Part shown: positions 7,765 to 9,746 of the stretch, one piece after another
Numbering within the stretch: the first letter of the stretch is position 1
Layout: each line of letters opens with the position of its first letter
Assembly (NCBI GenBank): GCA_021203285.1
Contig: JAJQBM010000125.1
Coordinates: 1 to 9,746, forward strand
Reading direction: 5' to 3'
DNA from: Clostridiales bacterium
Lineage (GTDB): Bacteria; Bacillota; Clostridia; Lachnospirales; Lachnospiraceae
DNA length: 9,746 nt
Notes under the pieces: model-generated
The model's database searches: none
What the model was told of the DNA's origin: nothing
Seen by the model: only the letters and a program-made list of their open reading frames with translations
Translations under genes and position numbers: made by a program

Positions 7765-9746
7765 TTACTCTGCGTCAAAGACCTCATCCGGCATGTCATC
7801 ATAATCATCCGGCATGGGCTCCGCCTCATCTTCCTCAACATTCACAAGCTCTTCGTTCTTATTGAACTCCTGCTCGGTAAAGCCGCGCTCTCCAAAGGAA
7901 TCCTTCTCCTCATAATTAAAATCGCGGTCGCCGGAGATGATGGAATTCAGGCTGGTGTCACCGTACTCGCTGGTCTCCAGCAGTGTGACCTCCTCGCCGT
8001 TTTCATCCTCAAGCGTTACATCCAGTCCGAGAGCCTGCAGCTCCTTCAGGAGCACCTTAAACGACTCCGGAATGCCGGGCTCAGGGATATTGTCTCCCTT
8101 GACGATCGCCTCGTATGTCTTCACACGGCCGATCACGTCATCAGACTTGACCGTCAGGATCTCCTGCAATGTGTACGCTGCGCCGTAGGCTTCGAGAGCC
8201 CACACTTCCATCTCACCGAAACGCTGTCCGCCGAACTGAGCTTTTCCGCCCAGAGGCTGCTGTGTCACCAGTGAATACGTGCCGGTGGAACGGGCATGGA
8301 TCTTGTCGTCCACCATATGATGCAGCTTCAGATAATGCATGTGTCCGATCGTAACCGGATTGTCAAAGCGCTCACCGGTGCGTCCGTCGCGCAGCCACAC
8401 CTTACCGTCTCTGGAGATCGGCACACCCTTCCACAAACTCCTGTGGTCGCGGTGTACATCCAGATAATCCATGACATCCTGATCGATCACATCTTTATAT
8501 TTATCATAAAACGTCTCTTCCCCGTCCTTCGCCTCATCCGCATCAAACGGGTGGTTTACATAATCGTTGGCCAGATCAAGCGTGTCCATGATATCCATCT
8601 CGTTGGCACCGTCAAAAATCGGCGTGGAGATATCAAAACCCAGCGCTTTGGCAGCCAGAGAAAGGTGAATCTCCAGCACCTGTCCGATATTCATACGGGA
8701 CGGAACGCCCAGCGGATTCAGCACGATGTCCAGCGGACGTCCGTTCGGCAAAAACGGCATATCCTCAATCGGAAGCACGCGGGAGACAACACCCTTCTTT
8801 CCGTGACGGCCGGCCATCTTATCACCTACAGAGATTTTTCTCTTCTGCGCGATGTAAATGCGAACCGACTGATTAACACCCGGGGAAAGCTCATCGCCGT
8901 TCTCCTTCGTAAGCACTTTCGCGTCCACAACGATTCCGTATTCTCCGTGGGGCACCTTCAGGGAAATATCACGCACCTCGCGCGCCTTCTCTCCGAAAAT
9001 CGCGCGGAGCAGACGCTCCTCTGCGGTCATCTCTGTCTCTCCCTTCGGAGTAACCTTTCCCACAAGAATGTCACCTGCACGCACTTCTGCACCGATGCGG
9101 ATAATGCCCCGTTCGTCCAGATCCTTCAGAGCGTCGTCGCCGACACCCGGCACATCGCGGGTGATCTCCTCCGGTCCCAGCTTAGTATCTCTGGCCTCCG
9201 CCTCATACTCATCAATGTGAATCGAAGTGTACACATCATCCCGCACCAGTCTCTCAGAGAGCAAGACGGCATCCTCATAGTTGTAGCCTTCCCATGTCAT
9301 AAAGCCGATCAGCGGGTTTTTGCCGAGTCCGAGCTCGCCGTTCGCGGTGGAAGGGCCGTCCGCAATCACCTGTCCGGCCTCCACATGATCCCCTTTGTAA
9401 ACAATCGGCCGCTGGTTGTAGCAGTTGGACTGATTGCTTCTGGAGAATTTGGTCAGCTTATATACTTCTCTCGTACCGTCGTCGTCATATTTAATATGAA
9501 TCTCGTCGGAACAGGAACGCTCCACCGTACCGGCGCGCTTTGCCAGAACGCACACACCGGAATCCACCGCTGCTTTCGCCTCCATGCCGGTACCGACAAC
9601 CGGTGCTTCCGTGGTGAGAAGCGGGACGGCCTGTCTCTGCATGTTGGCGCCCATCAGGGCACGGTTCGCGTCGTCATTCTGCAGGAACGGGTTCAGCGCC
9701 GTCGCAACGGAGAAAACCATCTGCGGCGAAACATCCATATAGTCAA
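7765..9746 (-). CDS. rpoB: DNA-directed RNA polymerase subunit beta, C-terminal part (gene runs off the right edge)
   Basis: Beta forms, with beta', the active-site cleft of RNA polymerase. About 659 codons of the C-terminal part are present; the start lies beyond base 9746. The visible frame begins [10 protein letters not shown], which aligns to about residue 650 of E. coli beta, so the main rifampicin-resistance region is outside the window. [20 protein letters not shown] (21-40, counting from the Met at 9736-9738) is the next conserved block. [12 protein letters not shown] (305-316) supplies Lys307 and Lys315, matching E. coli Lys1065 and Lys1073 near the nascent RNA; the residue before the second lysine is Lys instead of the usual Asn. 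[20 protein letters not shown] (504-523) is the conserved C-terminal block that contacts beta'. After LEDE (576-579) there is a tail of nearly 80 residues, strongly acidic at its end. The Met at 9736-9738 is internal, not a start. The gene ends in tandem TAA-TAG. Confidence 0.98.
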   Translation of the reverse strand, partial: DYMDVSPQMVFSVATALNPFLQNDDANRALMGANMQRQAVPLLTTEAPVVGTGMEAKAAVDSGVCVLAKRAGTVERSCSDEIHIKYDDDGTREVYKLTKFSRSNQSNCYNQRPIVYKGDHVEAGQVIADGPSTANGELGLGKNPLIGFMTWEGYNYEDAVLLSERLVRDDVYTSIHIDEYEAEARDTKLGPEEITRDVPGVGDDALKDLDERGIIRIGAEVRAGDILVGKVTPKGETEMTAEERLLRAIFGEKAREVRDISLKVPHGEYGIVVDAKVLTKENGDELSPGVNQSVRIYIAQKRKISVGDKMAGRHGKKGVVSRVLPIEDMPFLPNGRPLDIVLNPLGVPSRMNIGQVLEIHLSLAAKALGFDISTPIFDGANEMDIMDTLDLANDYVNHPFDADEAKDGEETFYDKYKDVIDQDVMDYLDVHRDHRSLWKGVPISRDGKVWLRDGRTGERFDNPVTIGHMHYLKLHHMVDDKIHARSTGTYSLVTQQPLGGKAQFGGQRFGEMEVWALEAYGAAYTLQEILTVKSDDVIGRVKTYEAIVKGDNIPEPGIPESFKVLLKELQALGLDVTLEDENGEEVTLLETSEYGDTSLNSIISGDRDFNYEEKDSFGERGFTEQEFNKNEELVNVEEDEAEPMPDDYDDMPDEVFDAE

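Noticed and set aside
5371..8274. Very long plus-strand open frames antisense to rpoC and rpoB (343 and 622 codons, same frame, separated by one stop codon at 6400-6402)
   Set aside because: The frame is exactly codon-aligned with rpoC and rpoB on the other strand, and the 18-base gap between them keeps the register. Stops in this frame arise only from the sense codons TTA, CTA and TCA, which these highly expressed genes avoid. The predicted products show no recognisable motif and I saw no ribosome binding site. A codon-bias artefact explains it.
9736..9738. ATG at the right edge as the start of rpoB
   Set aside because: The frame continues upstream (Asp-Tyr before the Met) and the sequence aligns to the middle of RpoB, so this Met is internal and the gene is cut by the window.

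Overview
The window is a core housekeeping locus: the 3' part of the rpoBC operon followed by the str operon, all on the minus strand. In transcription order (right to left) it holds rpoB (5' end cut by the window), rpoC, rpsL, rpsG, fusA and tuf (3' end cut by the window). Nothing in it looks mobile, phage-derived or horizontally acquired. I see no tRNA, rRNA, CRISPR array or insertion sequence, and every gap between genes is shorter than 300 bases.

The organism is a low-GC-phylum (Firmicutes/Bacillota) bacterium, most likely a clostridium of the Lachnospiraceae type. S12 is of the longer Gram-positive form. RpoC has no insertion in its trigger loop, unlike the proteobacterial enzyme. EF-Tu has DGVMAQ where E. 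coli has DGPMPQ. Shine-Dalgarno sites are strong (AGGAGG type) and both promoters are SigA-like. RpoB and RpoC both end in long acidic tails. Family level is an inference and I cannot name a genus.

Layout: RNA polymerase beta (7765-9746) and beta' (3772-7746) are separated by 18 bases and are probably co-transcribed. A 122-base gap then carries a perfect-consensus promoter (TTGACA, 17-base spacer, TATAAT) with a 7-bp inverted repeat around it; it starts the str genes. S12 (3227-3649) is followed by an unusually long 173-base gap with three potential hairpins. S7 (2583-3053) starts at GTG, and its stop codon is part of the fusA ribosome binding site. EF-G (453-2570) is followed by a 103-base gap with a second strong promoter, three bases after the fusA stop, which drives tuf (1-349).

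Together the genes supply the catalytic subunits of RNA polymerase, two small-subunit ribosomal proteins and the two main GTPase elongation factors. I found no undescribed system. The points most worth a second look are the insertion of about 100 residues in RpoC, the structured rpsL-rpsG leader, the inverted repeat at the rpsL promoter, and an Asn-to-Lys change in a near-invariant RpoB motif.
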